Shown: positions 26,351 through 38,644 of the stretch, one piece after another
How positions within the stretch are numbered: position 1 is the first letter of the stretch
Layout: each line of letters opens with the position of its first letter
Source of the DNA: Erythroxylum novogranatense
Taxonomy: Eukaryota > Streptophyta > Magnoliopsida > Malpighiales > Erythroxylaceae
Assembly (NCBI GenBank): GCA_029891385.1
Contig: CM057228.1
Span: 22,778,309-22,842,308, forward strand
Direction: 5' to 3'
Length of the DNA: 64,000 bases
Program-made: the position numbers and the translations under genes
The notes under the pieces: model-generated
Seen by the model: only the letters and a program-made list of their open reading frames with translations
The model's database searches: none
Told to the model about the DNA's origin: nothing

Positions 26351-28484
26351 ACCTTGAAAGACTTCTTCAATCAACCTAAACGCGATAGAGAGAAGGAATG
26401 ATAGAATAGAAATGCTGCATGATCATAAGGACTTGCATGACATGCATATGGCTCCCACTAGTTTCCTAGAATCCATAACCCTCTTTACTGAATCCAAAGA
26501 AGCGATATGACATTATGTCTAGTGGGTCGATATCCGACATTGCTAAGAGTGACCTTGGGTTTACCCAACAAGCCACAACTTAGGTCAATCAGTAGGTATC
26601 GGTCATACCAATTGTATCATCGGTAACCGACATTAAGAATGACCTTGGGTTTACCCAACAAGCCACCTTATGTCTCGGGAGGTATCAGATATACCAATTA
26701 CATCTTAGACACAACTATCGATCGTCTTTATCAACTTGTTGATGTATGCACTTACATTGGGTATCAACTCTTTGATGCGCATACATCTAATATATGCTAC
26801 CCAATTTCGCCTCTGTCCACGTTGACCTTGAGTTTGCTCAACAAATCAACGCTTCTAGTGAAAACCGACCCATTAATCAGAAAATCTTATTTTCATGGTT
26901 CGAACATATCCGTATAGAGTGAGCTTGAGTTTGCCCAACAACTCAGCCCTATAAGAACTCTGGTTCTTACCATATTAATGGAAGGCGTTAATTTTCATAT
27001 TCCGAGGAGGGATTTCGGGTCTCATCTATTTCTTCTCCAAGCCGTAGGATTATAGTCACCATAACTATATGGAATGATTTAGGACATTTCATCAATCACA
27101 TTGAGTCTATACCTAAAATCATCCATCATCCCACCTATGCATGCCACAAGTCGACTTACAACGAATGCAAGTCGCCTTATGCTTCTGCCCATACACAAGT
27201 CGCCTTGTATCATAATACAAGTCGCCTTGTCTTCTGCCCTCGCACAAGTCGACTTATCTGATATAAGTCGCCTTATGCACCTACCCGCGCACAAGTCGCC
27301 TTGTACATCGTAAGTCGACTTATGCATGATAGATACTGAACAAGTCGCCTTATACTCCAAATAAGTCGACTTGTCCAATGTAATTGCTATAATTCTCTAA
27401 TCGCTAATTCCTCAATCCATGCAATTCAATTCACAACACCTACATACCTAAGGTAATATCCGATAAATTTGATGTATCAATGAACAATTCATTGAACCAT
27501 GAAAGCCTTAAATAGTCAAACTATATGAAAAGCTTGAAATGAGTCAAAACTCATTAATTTCCAAACAATTTAGGAACACCCAAATCATCATCCTAAGCAT
27601 CTCTAGCTAGCACATACATTATCAAATTTACTTCAGCACATGCCATAAAAAATATGACGGTCAAAACAAACAAGATAATGCAATATACTAACGAGACGCT
27701 AATGTGATCAATTAGGCATCCGAAAATTCTAGGATAAACAACTTCAAGCAATTCAGTTTGGAAATCATACTACATCAAGATAACACATTTTTAATCACAT
27801 TAAAAATGGTGCAAGGCATTGGAACTGAAAAAGAACACTCAATCAAGCCAAGCAAAACAGTCCCAACAATTTTCACCAAAACTGTCCAATTCTGTACATT
27901 GCTTGAAATGATCAATGAAACAATTTCAATAAATCATGAGAAAATTATATAGGTTACTAAATATTCAGAAAATTCTACATGAATTGTTTCAGGATTTTAG
28001 GCCATCAAAAACTCAGTCAACCTAAATAACAAAACCGATTCAAAATCTGTGTTCATCAGCACAGCAATTCCCAACAGCATAGAATAAATTCGTGAATAAA
28101 TATCCAATCACCTTGAAATCAAATTTTCATGCTCACAGACATTCAAAAACATCTTAGAGACATGTAGGTAAAGGAAAATCCGAAAAACCATTTTTATAGA
28201 ATTTATTCTCGATTTTATACTCATGCCTGTTCCAGAATCGTTTCACAAAACAGCATCTGTAACCTTAGGGAATTAATTAGCAAAACTATATCAAATCAAA
28301 TCAATAAATTCTGAAAATTCATAGACATATTCTCTAACATGTTATGAACAATCCTGGGCAGAAAAATTTCGAAAAAAATGTCACAATATAAATTCGAAAT
28401 CTGAACAGATAGCATGCATCAACAGAAAATTCCATTAGGGATTCTGATCTCGCTTAGGTTATAGCTGCATACGGGATACCAGAC
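26351..28484 (-). other. Copia untranslated leader, copy 1
   Basis: About 2.1 kb between the primer-binding site and gag, long for a copia element. It contains four near-copies of the hairpin-forming motif CTTGGGTTTACCCAAC (26551, 26641, and weaker at 26824 and 26921) and the AAGTCGACTT array. The part at 27400-28480 has no further structure I can name. No gene is seen. Confidence 0.6.
27147..27373. repeat. AAGTCG(A/C)CTT palindrome array, ten cores
   Basis: Ten occurrences of AAGTCGACTT or AAGTCGCCTT, spaced 20-32 bp, with variable spacers (for example at 27148, 27170, 27197, 27221). The decamer AAGTCGACTT is a perfect palindrome. The same core occurs four times at the end of every LTR of this family. 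Confidence 0.85.
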
Positions 28485-28496
28485 GCTCTAATACCA
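28485..28496 (-). promoter_or_regulatory. Copia primer-binding site, copy 1
   Basis: Minus strand TGGTATTAGAGC, one base from the end of the middle LTR. It is complementary to the 3' end of initiator methionine tRNA except for one C-to-T change. Confidence 0.85.
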
Positions 28497-28497
28497 C

Positions 28498-30453
28498 TGT
28501 AGGAAAATCCTGGGAGGTACATCACATGTACCGGCAGCGGAAAACAAAAATTTTTGTTCCCAGGACTTTCCCGAAACCCAGGATCCAGGTATCGGTATGA
28601 AGACATCAACCTAAATAGCCAAAAGAGACTATCTCTAAAGGTGATCCACGCAGAGATCAGAAAATCTAACCGAGTCAAACCCCTTTGACCCGGGAATAGC
28701 TAGAACAGATTAAAGCCTGCTAGAGCCTACCTCTTTCCTGGAGAGCTGAAGGAGAACGTTGGCCCTTGTGCTTGGAAAAGAGAGATAACGATGATGGCCA
28801 TGGAGAAGAAGAGTTGAAACCTTTTCAACCTTTAGAAAACCTAACCTTTTAAGTCTTCTATCTTCTCCCTTTTCCAGCCATCGACGTTCATCTGCATACT
28901 TCTCCACTAAGTCATCTAATATAAATCTTTTAACACTTAAAAGACTTAGCTTAAGATGAAGACATGTGGAGGATTATTGACCATTAGATCATTAAGCATT
29001 AAAGTAAGCAAAGTTTGACTTTTCAAACTTTCTACTCTCTTCTCCTCCATCCACCGCAGCACATGTCATGAATTTATTTATTTATTAATTAATTATTTAT
29101 TTAATTAATCAATTAATAAATAATTGCTAAGGTCCAGTCCAACTGGGGTCGGTCCTACCGGCCTACCGAGCCCCGGTACCGAAAACGCCGGAGACCTTTC
29201 TTAGCAATATCGATGTCGCGATCTCATCGGGACATAATCCCATCGGGATCCATTTAATCCTAATGCTCTCCATAATTGGAACTCTGTCCAATTACTATTT
29301 TACAGATTCTCTTAAACACTCTTATGCGTGTGACCCTTTAGGCTCCTGGTTATGTTGGCCACTTAGATTAACAATTAATCTGAGCAAGTCATGAGCGGTA
29401 TCTAGCAACACATCATGACCCCCAATTGACCGGAAAGTAATCGGTTTGATGTATTCATCACGAACCAGATCACGAACCCTTCCATAGACAATTACCGCAA
29501 TTCGTCCTTTCACCATCCTATACCCCACTTGGTTATGAGTATGGTCAAAGTGTCAACTCTCACTAGATCGAGTCTAGCCCAGTGATATCGGTTCTCGCCG
29601 GGACTCATTACTTTATATGTCAATGAAGACACTCTTCATGACATACATGCCGCCGACCTTAGTAATGATCCCGACAAGAGGCTATGGGTATCTCTTCGCT
29701 AATCCGAAGTGGTGAATCTTTTATTGGCTACTCAATTATCTTGAATACCTCAAGTTGCACCCAAGCACCACCCTATGAGTTACCTCCGAAGGCAACAAGG
29801 AATGGAGTCAAAGCACGGGATCAAGATTCAAGATATCCTTGAGTACCTCAAGTCTAAGGATACTTGCACCATTGCTATGATGAGATTGTCACTGACACTT
29901 AGATAAGATATCCATGTGATGATCTCATGGCAGGTCATCCAATGAACTTACTACCACTAATAAGCATCCACATGTCAATTTTAAATATCTCATATTTACA
30001 GTTTCTGAGATCCACTGCTTGATTCAATCAAGGAATATGACACGTGCTAGTCTATCCGGATTAATGATGTCCAGTCTCATTAATCCTATTACTAGGGAGA
30101 ATTTAGATACTGACATAATTGCACATGATAGGAATCTCAGTAGTATGATCACATCATAATTTCCTTCATGCTATGTCATATATCATGGACTTCATTAATT
30201 TGATTAAAGATCAAATCAATTCATAAACAATGTTTATGAATATCAAATTAATGAATAATGCCTTTTCTTTATTTATTCATAAAGTGCGCATTACGACTTT
30301 GAATAAAACACGCTAAAGGGATTGCCTTTAGGGCGCACAAATAAACAAGATCGACCTTGAACAAGTCGACTTATCCAATGAAAAAATCGACTTATCGGTA
30401 CCGAACATGTGTAAGTCGACTTACACATGGTACAAGTCGACTTATCACTTACA
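28498..30453 (-). repeat. Copia LTR 2 (1956 bp, shared middle LTR)
   Basis: Serves as 5' LTR for copy 1 and 3' LTR for copy 2. No target duplication at its borders. Confidence 0.92.
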
Positions 30454-33400
30454 AATCTCTCACTTGACCTAAAGCCAATCGCCTTAGTATCTAATACCAT
30501 AAGCGAGTCCATGAGAATCACAATTCTCCTGTGACAATGGCTTTGTCAACGGAACAACAACACTTTGCTCTGTGGGAATTCTCTCTATCAGGATATCATC
30601 TCGACTAATGATCTCCTGAATCAAATGGAATCGGCGGAGTACGAGTTCGGATCGTCGATAAGACCTTGGTTCCTTTGCCTGCGAACTAGCCCCATTGTAT
30701 CACAATACAATCCTATGGGCCCATCACAGCTAGGGACCAGATCAAGTTCAGTAATGAACTTCTTGATCCAAACCGCTTCCTTTCACAGCATCTCATGCGG
30801 CAATGTACTGCCTCGGTTGATGAATCAGCATCCTCTCTTGTTTGGAACTTTTCCAATCGACCGTCACGCTATTTAGTGTGAATGTATATAACCCGATTGT
30901 GATTCGTAATCATCCTTATCAGATTAAATACTTGCATCTAAATGCCGCTCACTGGAGATTTCCATCTCCATAGTTCAAGAAAACATCCTTAGTGCTTCGT
31001 AAGTACTTGAGGATATTCTTGACAGCCACCCAGTGACCCTCACCAGGATCCGATTGGTATCTTCTCGTAACACTTAGAGCATACGATACATCGGGCCTCG
31101 TACATAGCATTGATCCATGCTAAACCTCTTTAGCATCTCATCTATGTACGATGATTGTGAAAGACCAAGCAACCTTTTGATTTATCTCTATAAATCTATA
31201 TCCCTAGGATATAAGTTGCTTCACCAAGGTCTTTCAACGCAAATTGATTGGACAACTAAATTTTAACTGATTGCAGCATAGAGACATCGTTTCCTAGTAA
31301 CAATATGTCATCTACATACAACACAAGGAATACGATTGCAGTCCATTAACCTTCTTATATTATTATAATGATCATCCGGATTTTGAGAAATCAAACTCTT
31401 TGATTGACTCATCAAACGGATAATCCAACTCTTGGATGCTTGCTTCAATCCATACATGGAATTCGAAGCTTGCATACCATTTCGCCATTATAGAGGTGAA
31501 GTCCTCTGGTTGTGTCATATACACATCCTCGGGAAGATTTCCATACAGAAAGTCGTTTTACATCCATTTGCCATATCTCATAATCATAATGAGTGGCAAT
31601 GGCTAGGAGTATCCTAATGGATTTAAGCATTGCTACGGGTGAAGGTTTTGTCATAGTCAACTCTTTCTGTGATTTAAATCCTTTAACTAGAAGCATTGCT
31701 TTATAGGTAATCAAATTACCATCCATGTTGGTTTTCTTCGAAAACTCCTTTGCACCACGTGGGTTTTATCCTTCGTGTAACAACCAAAGTCCATACTTGG
31801 TTTTCATACATGGAATCCATTTCGATTTCATGGCACAAAGCCATGTTCCGCATCGAACCTTTCGTAACCTATTCATAGGTAGTAGGCGCATCATTTCGTA
31901 TGAGCAATACGCCATTCATTCCTCACGAAATTCATATCTCTCGGAACAAGGCGTATCCTACTTAACCTCACGAAATTAGTGTGTAGTAGAAGGTTGAGCT
32001 GTTACCTCATCTATATGAGTGATGTTTGAGTTCAGCGATTGATCTATGTTTGTTCGAGTATCTTGAACTTCTCCAAGTTCAACTTTGCTCCTAATTGTCC
32101 TCTTGTAAAAGAAACTCTTTCTTTAAGAAAATAGCATGCTTGAAACAAACAACTTTTGTTCCTCGGCAAGGTAGAATTGATATTCCACGATATCCTACGA
32201 ACAAACACTTGTCGGGCTTTGCATCAAGTTAATCGACCGTGTCCGCTTCACGAAGCGTGACAATCCCAAACTTTCAATGAGAAAGATAGGGCTTTCGGTT
32301 AATCCACATCTTATATGGAGTAACATCAATCGTCTTTAATGGAACTCTGTTTAGCAAGTAAACAAATTGTCTCGGCGCATACCCCAAAACTGTGCAAAAC
32401 CTATCATCAATCGCACCATGTCTAACAAGGTTCGATATCTCCTTTCAGCCACACCATTGTGCTGCGGCGTGTAAGGTGGAGTGTCTTGAGATAAAATCCC
32501 ATTATCTCGAGATAATCCAAAAGCTGTTGGTGTAAGCATTTTCCACCACGATCGATCGTAATGTATTCATACTTTTACCAAGTTAGTTTTCTACTTCATT
32601 TCAATTATTTGAACTATTCAAATGTTTCAGATTTGTATCTCTGAATCACAGTACCCATATCGTGAATAATCACCGATAAAAGTAATGAAGTAAAGACAAC
32701 CACTTCGGCATGGATGGACATCGGACCACATACATCCGAATGTATTAGGTCTAATATTCCATTCACTGCTCACCCTTTCCTTTAAAGGATTACTTAGTCA
32801 TCTTGCCTAATAAACAAGATTCGCATGTGTCATATGATTCATAATCAAATGACCCTAAACATCCACTCTTATGGAGCTTAGCGATGCGTGTCTCATTTAT
32901 ATGGCTGTTCGACAATGCCATAAGTAAGTTGATTTTAAATTATCTCGATTATGTCTTTCCGCGTCATTGACATTCTTAATTGGATATGACATATCTCATA
33001 TGTCAATTCCATTGCATAATGTATGAGAACCATAGAGCATTCCATTGCAACTAATATAACAACCATTGCTACTAAAAGTCCAATGGAAACCAACTCTAAT
33101 TAAACATAAAACATACAATATGTTCTTTGTTTAAAACAGGTACAAAATGTCAATCATCCAATTTGAATATAAGCCCAGTAGGGAGTAACAAGACATAAGT
33201 GTCTACGGCTAATGTAGCAACTCTTGCTCCATTACCTACACAAAGGTCTAGTTCTCCTTTTATGAGCTGTCTACTGTCCCTGAGGCCCTGCATATCATTT
33301 CATATGTATGAGCCACAACTGGTATCTAATACCGATATGTTTTGATCAGGAATAGTATTAACCTCAATGACAAACATATTTGAAGGAGTAGAGGCATCTG

Positions 33401-34150
33401 ATGCCTTCTTCTGCTTCAAGGACTCCAGATAGATTTTACTGCCATTTAGCTTTCTAGTGGCTAGTCTTGCCATAATAAAAGCAAAATCCTTTTGGGGCGA
33501 GAATCTTTGGTTTTTCCTTGATGGCACTTTCCTTTGGTTTCTTGACCTTTTCTTCTTTGAAGAAGAAGAAGCATCCACCATTAAGACTTGCTCTCTCTCT
33601 TGATAGCTCTTTCATTTGTCATGAGCAGATTGATCACTTCAGAATTGTTGTGGATATTTGGTTTATCGATAGTTTATCACAAACCGTGAATAACCATCGA
33701 CAATCCAACCGAATTAAGTCTCTACTTAACTCATAATCCATTACAAATCCTAAGCGACCAATCTCTCAATATAGCCATTCATCTTGAGGCATACCGCATG
33801 CCAGATATCCCCGAGCCATCTTTGTTGTGAAGAGAAGCCTTGAGGTCTCGAACCTTTCAGACCGAGCTTACTCATCAGCTCCCTAAGATGAAATACTATA
33901 GTGTGAGCATCCATGGACTCGTGATGCTTCTGCAGCTCTGGTGACATCGAGGCAAGCATAATGCAAGTATCCATATCACTGTCCTTTAGATGCTTACAAT
34001 ATGCTTTCTGATCCCCATCAGTAGCATCGACAGCAGGTGCAACTGGAAGTGGAACATCTAGGACGTATCCCAGTTCCTCAGATCTGAGAACAATTCTCAG
34101 ATTCCTCAGCCAATCAAGAAAATTCGGTCCAGAATAGAGAGCGAAAATTC
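30454..34150 (-). pseudogene. Copia polyprotein, copy 2 (broken)
   Basis: Same gene order as copy 1 and nearly identical in sequence. Gag at 33974-33300 (SDMDTCIMLASMSPELQK), with the protease-like LDTSCGSYI directly after it. Integrase near 32539-32351 (PYTPQHNGVAERRYRTLLDM). Reverse transcriptase near 31726-31445 (EIWQMDVK; YVDD region further left, 31280-31330). RNase H link at about 31100-30900. More small deletions than copy 1 in 31.3-32.6 kb, but fewer in 33.3-34.1 kb. This alternation is unlike simple ageing of one copy. Confidence 0.86.
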
Positions 34151-36266
34151 ACACTGAAAGACTTCTTCAATCAACCTAAACGCGATAGAGAGAAGGAATG
34201 ATAGAATAGAAATGCCTGCATGATCATAAGGACTTGCATGACATGCATATGGCTCCCACTAGTTTCCTAGAATCCATAACCCTCTTTACGAATCCAAAGA
34301 AACGATATGACATTATGTCCTAGTGGGTCGATATCCGACATTGCTAAGAGTGACCTTGGGTTTACCCAACAAGCCACAACTTAGGTCAATCGGTAGGTAT
34401 CGGTCATACCAATTGTATCATCAGTAACCGACATTAAGAATGACCTTGGGTTTACCCAACAAGCCACCTTATGTCTCGGGAGGTATCAGATATACCAATT
34501 ACATCTTAGACACAACTATCGATCAGTGCTATCAACTTGTTGATGTATGCACTTACATTGGGTATCAACTCTTTGATGCGCATACATCTAATATATGCTA
34601 CCCAATTTCGCCTCTGTCCACGTTGACCTTGAGTTTGCTCAACAAATCACCGTTTCTAGTGAAAACCGACCCATTAATCAGAAAATCTTATTTTCATGGT
34701 TCGAACATATCCGTATAGAGTGAGCTTGAGTTTGCCCAACAACCCAGCCCTATAAGAACTCTGGTTCTTACCATATTAATGGAAGGCGTTAGTTTTCATA
34801 TTCCGAGGAGGGATTTCGGGTCTCATCTACTTCTTCTCCAAGCCGTAGGATTATAGTCACCATGACTATATGGAATGATTTAGGGCATTTCATCAATCAC
34901 ATTGAGTCTATACCTAAAATCATCCATCATCCCACCTATGCATGCCACAAGTCGACTTACAACGAATGCAAGTCGCCTTATGCTTCTGCCCATACACAAG
35001 TCGCCTTGTATCATAATACAAGTCGCCTTGTCTTCTGCCCTCGCACAAGTCGACTTATCTGATATAAGTCGCCTTATGCACCTACCCGCGCACAAGTCGA
35101 CTTATGCACAGACCCTGAACAAGTCGCCTTATACTCCAAATAAGTCGACTTGTCCAACAGAATTTGCTATAATTCTCTAATCGGCTAATTCCTCAATCCA
35201 TGCAATTCCAATTCACAACACCTACATACCTAAGGTAATATCCGATAAATTTGATGTATCAATGAACAATTCATTGAACCATGAAAGCCTTAAATAGTCA
35301 AACTATATGAAAAGCTTGAAATGAGTCAAAACTCATTAATTTCCAAACAATTTAGGAACACCCAAATCATCATCCTAAGCATCTCTAGCTAGCACATACA
35401 TTATCAAATTTACTTCAGCACATGCCATAAAAAATATGACGGTCAAAACAAACAAGATAATGCAATATACTAACGAGACGCTAATGTGATCAATTAGGCA
35501 TCCGAAAATTCTAGGATAAACAACTTCAAGCAATTCAGTTTGGCAATCATACTACATCAAGATAACACATTTTTAATCACATTAAAAATGGTGCAAGGCA
35601 TTGGAACTGAAAAAGAACACTCAATCAAGCCAAGCAAAACAGTCCCAACAATTTTCACCAAAACTGTCCAGTTCTGTACATTGCTTGAAATGATCAATGA
35701 AACAATTTCAATAAATCATGAGAAAATTATATAGGTTACTACATGTTCAGAACATGCTACATGAATTGTTTCAGGATTTTAGGCCATCAAAAACTCAGTC
35801 AACCTAAATAACAAAACCGATTCAAAATCTGTGTTCATCAGCACAGCAATTCCCAACAGCATAGAATAAATTCGTGAATAAATATCCAATCACCTTGAAA
35901 TCAAATTTCCATGCTCAAAGACATTCAACAACATATTAGAGACATGTAGGTGAAGGAAAATCCGAAAAATCATTTTTCTATAATTTATTCTCGATTTTAT
36001 ACTCATGCCTGTTCCAGAATCGTTTCACAAAACAGCATCTGTAACCTTAGGGAATTAATTAGCAAAAGTATATCAAATCAAATAAATAAATTCTGAAAAC
36101 TCATAGACATATTCTCTAACATGTTATGAACAATCCTGGGCAGAAAAATTTCGAAAAAAATGTCACAATATAAATTCGAAATCTGAACAGATAGCATGCA
36201 TCAACAGAAAATTCCATTAGGGATTCTGATCTCGCTTAGGTTATAGCTGCATACGGGATACCAGAC
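34151..36266 (-). other. Copia untranslated leader, copy 2
   Basis: Counterpart of the copy 1 leader with the same hairpin motifs (34350, 34441, 34623, 34721). It has the palindrome array at 34948-35154. No gene. Confidence 0.6.
34948..35154. repeat. AAGTCG(A/C)CTT palindrome array, nine cores
   Basis: As in copy 1 but one core and its spacer shorter. A unit present near 27292-27311 is absent here, as expected from slippage or recombination within the array. Confidence 0.83.
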
Positions 36267-36278
36267 GCTCTGATACCA
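36267..36278 (-). promoter_or_regulatory. Copia primer-binding site, copy 2
   Basis: Minus strand TGGTATCAGAGC, an exact match to the plant initiator methionine tRNA primer-binding site, one base from the LTR. Confidence 0.92.
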
Positions 36279-36279
36279 C

Positions 36280-38226
36280 TGTAGGAAAATCCCGGGAGGC
36301 ACATCACATGTACCGGCAGCGGAAAACAAAAATTTTTATTTCCAGGACTTTCCCGAAACCCAGGATCCAGGTATCGGTATGAAGACATCAACCTAAATAG
36401 CCAAAAGAGACTATCTCTAAAGGTGATCCACGCAGAGATCAGAAAATCTAACCGAGTCAAACCCCTTTGACCCGGGAATAGCTAGAACAGATTAAAGCCT
36501 GCTAGAGCCTACCTCTGTCCTGGAGAGCTGAAGGAGAACGTTGGCCCTTGTGCTTGGAGAAGAGAGATAACGATGATGGCCATGGAGAAGAAGAGTTGAA
36601 ACCTTTTCAACCTTTAGAAAACCTAACCTTTAAGTCTTCTATCTTCTCCTTTTCCAGCCATCGACGTTCATCTGCATACTTCTCCACTAAGTCATCTAAT
36701 ATAAATCTTTTAACACTTAAAAGACTTAGCTTAAGATGAAGACATGTGGAGGATTATTGACCATTAGATCATTAAGCATTAAAGTAAGCAAAGTTTGACT
36801 TTTCAAACTTTCTACTCTCTTCTCCTCCATCCACCGCACACATGTCATGAATTTATTTATTTATTTATTTATTATTTATTTAATTAATCAATTAATAAAT
36901 AATTGCTAAGGTCCATCCAACTGGGTCGGTCCTACCGCCTACCGAGCCCCGAGATCTAAATACAGAGACCTTTCTAGCAATATCGATGTCGCGATCTCAT
37001 CGGGACATAATCCCATCGGGATCCATTTAATCCTAATGCTCTCCATAATTGGAACTCTGTCCAATTACTATTTTACAGATTCTCTTAAACACTCTTATGC
37101 GTGTGACCCTTTAGGCTCCCGGTTATGTTGGCCACTTAGATTAACAATTAATCGAGCAAGTCATGAGCGGTATCTAGCAACACATCATGACCCCTAATTG
37201 ACCGGAAAGTAATCGGTTTGATGTATTCATCACGAACGGATCACGAACCCTTCCATAGACAATTACCGTGCAATTAGTCCTTTCACCATCCTATACCCCA
37301 CTTGGTTATGAGTATGGTCAAAGTGTCAACTCTCACTAGACTGAGTCTAGCCCAGTGATATCGCTTCTCGTCCGGGACTCATTACTTTATATGTCAATGA
37401 AGACACTCTTCATGACATACATGCTTGCAAATTTTAGTAATGATCCCGACAAGAGGCCATGGGTATCTCTTTCGCTAATCCGAAGTGGTGAATCCTTTAT
37501 TGGCTACTCAATTATCTTGAATACCTCAAGTGCACTCCAAGCACCACCCTATGAGTTACCTCGGAAGGCAACAAGGAATGGAGTCAAAGCACGGATCGGT
37601 ATTCAAGATATCCTCGAGTACCTCAAGTCTAAGGATACTTGCACCATTGCTATGATGAGATTGTCACTGACACTTAGATAAGATATCCATGTGATGATCT
37701 CATGGCAGGTCATCCAATGAACTTACTACCACTAGTAAGCATCCACATGTCAATTCTAAATATCTCATATTTACAGTTTCTGAGATCCACTGCTTGATCC
37801 AATCAAGGAATATGACACGTGCTAGTCTATCCGGATTAATGATGTATAGTCTCATTAATTCTATGACTAGGGAGAATTTAGATACTGACATAATTGCACA
37901 TGATAGGAATCTCAGTAGTATGATCACATCATAATTTCCTTCATGCTATGTCATATATCATGGACTTCATTAATTTGATTAAAGATCAAATCAATTCATA
38001 AACAATGTTTATGAATATCAAATTAATGAATAATGCCTTTTCTTTATTTATTCATTCAGTCTGCATACGACTGTGAATAAAACGCGCTAAAGGGGATTGC
38101 CTTTAGGGCACAAATAAACAGTACCGACCTTAAACAAGTCGACTTATCCAATGAACAAGTCGACTTATCGGTACCGAACATGTGTAAGTCGACTTACACA
38201 TGGTACAAGTCGACTTATCACTTACA
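36280..38226 (-). repeat. Copia LTR 3 (1947 bp)
   Basis: The transcriptional 5' LTR of copy 2. Followed on the plus strand by the ACATG target duplication. The last 92 bp hold four AAGTCGACTT cores (38135-38226). Confidence 0.92.
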
Positions 38227-38231
38227 ACATG

Positions 38232-38644
38232 TATGTCCTGGGAGTGGTCATTATGTTGTATCTATCATCTTATTTATATTTTCAATTCTATTTATGTGCC
38301 TTAGATGTTCCAATAGTATAATCCTTACTGCTAGGTTGAACATTGCATATTCTGTAACTTTGAGATGATACACTAAGGACCATATGAGTGCAGCAGATAT
38401 ATAGAAAATTCAATGGTCTTGAGGTCATGTGGATTGATATGATGCGATGATGGGTTCCTTTGTCTGTTTTTTGAAATATTAGTACTTGATAATTGTAGCT
38501 AGTGGGGGTATAGGAGACAACATGTTCAGGATTGAATTTTTATTATTGCGTAACGTTTCCAAATTGTTAATGTTGAACATTGTTTTGTTCTATTCCCTTA
38601 ACTTTTGTTTGGTTTTGATCATTGATCTTTCATTGCAACCGCAG
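38232..38644. other. Intron-like sequence
   Basis: Continues the sequence interrupted by the copia insertion at 20689. Ends in a splice acceptor (CAACCGCAG) before the DDL-like exon. No exon of its own is seen. Confidence 0.4.

Larger units (their letters stand above)
20690..38226 (-). mobile_element. Tandem Ty1/copia block: LTR-internal-LTR-internal-LTR
   Basis: Three LTRs (20690-22635, 28498-30453, 36280-38226) alternate with two internal regions of 5.86 and 5.83 kb. Read on the minus strand each LTR runs TGTAAG...CCTACA. Only the outer borders show the 5-bp target duplication ACATG (20685-20689 and 38227-38231). The middle LTR is bordered by a primer-binding site on one side and a purine-tract region on the other. 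Coding capacity is on the minus strand. This arrangement is a single insertion followed by unequal recombination between LTRs, not two insertions. All coding regions are broken. Confidence 0.93.

Noticed and set aside
27079..27378. Frames with repeated DKST/SRLV peptides, and a CRISPR-like look of the spaced repeats
   Set aside because: The peptides come from the AAGTCGACTT array. Spacers vary in length, cores are 10 bp, and the array lies in the leader of a copia element in a plant genome.
28498..30453. Second independent copia insertion
   Set aside because: No target duplication at either border of the middle LTR. Its flanks are primer-binding site and purine-tract region, which fits recombination.
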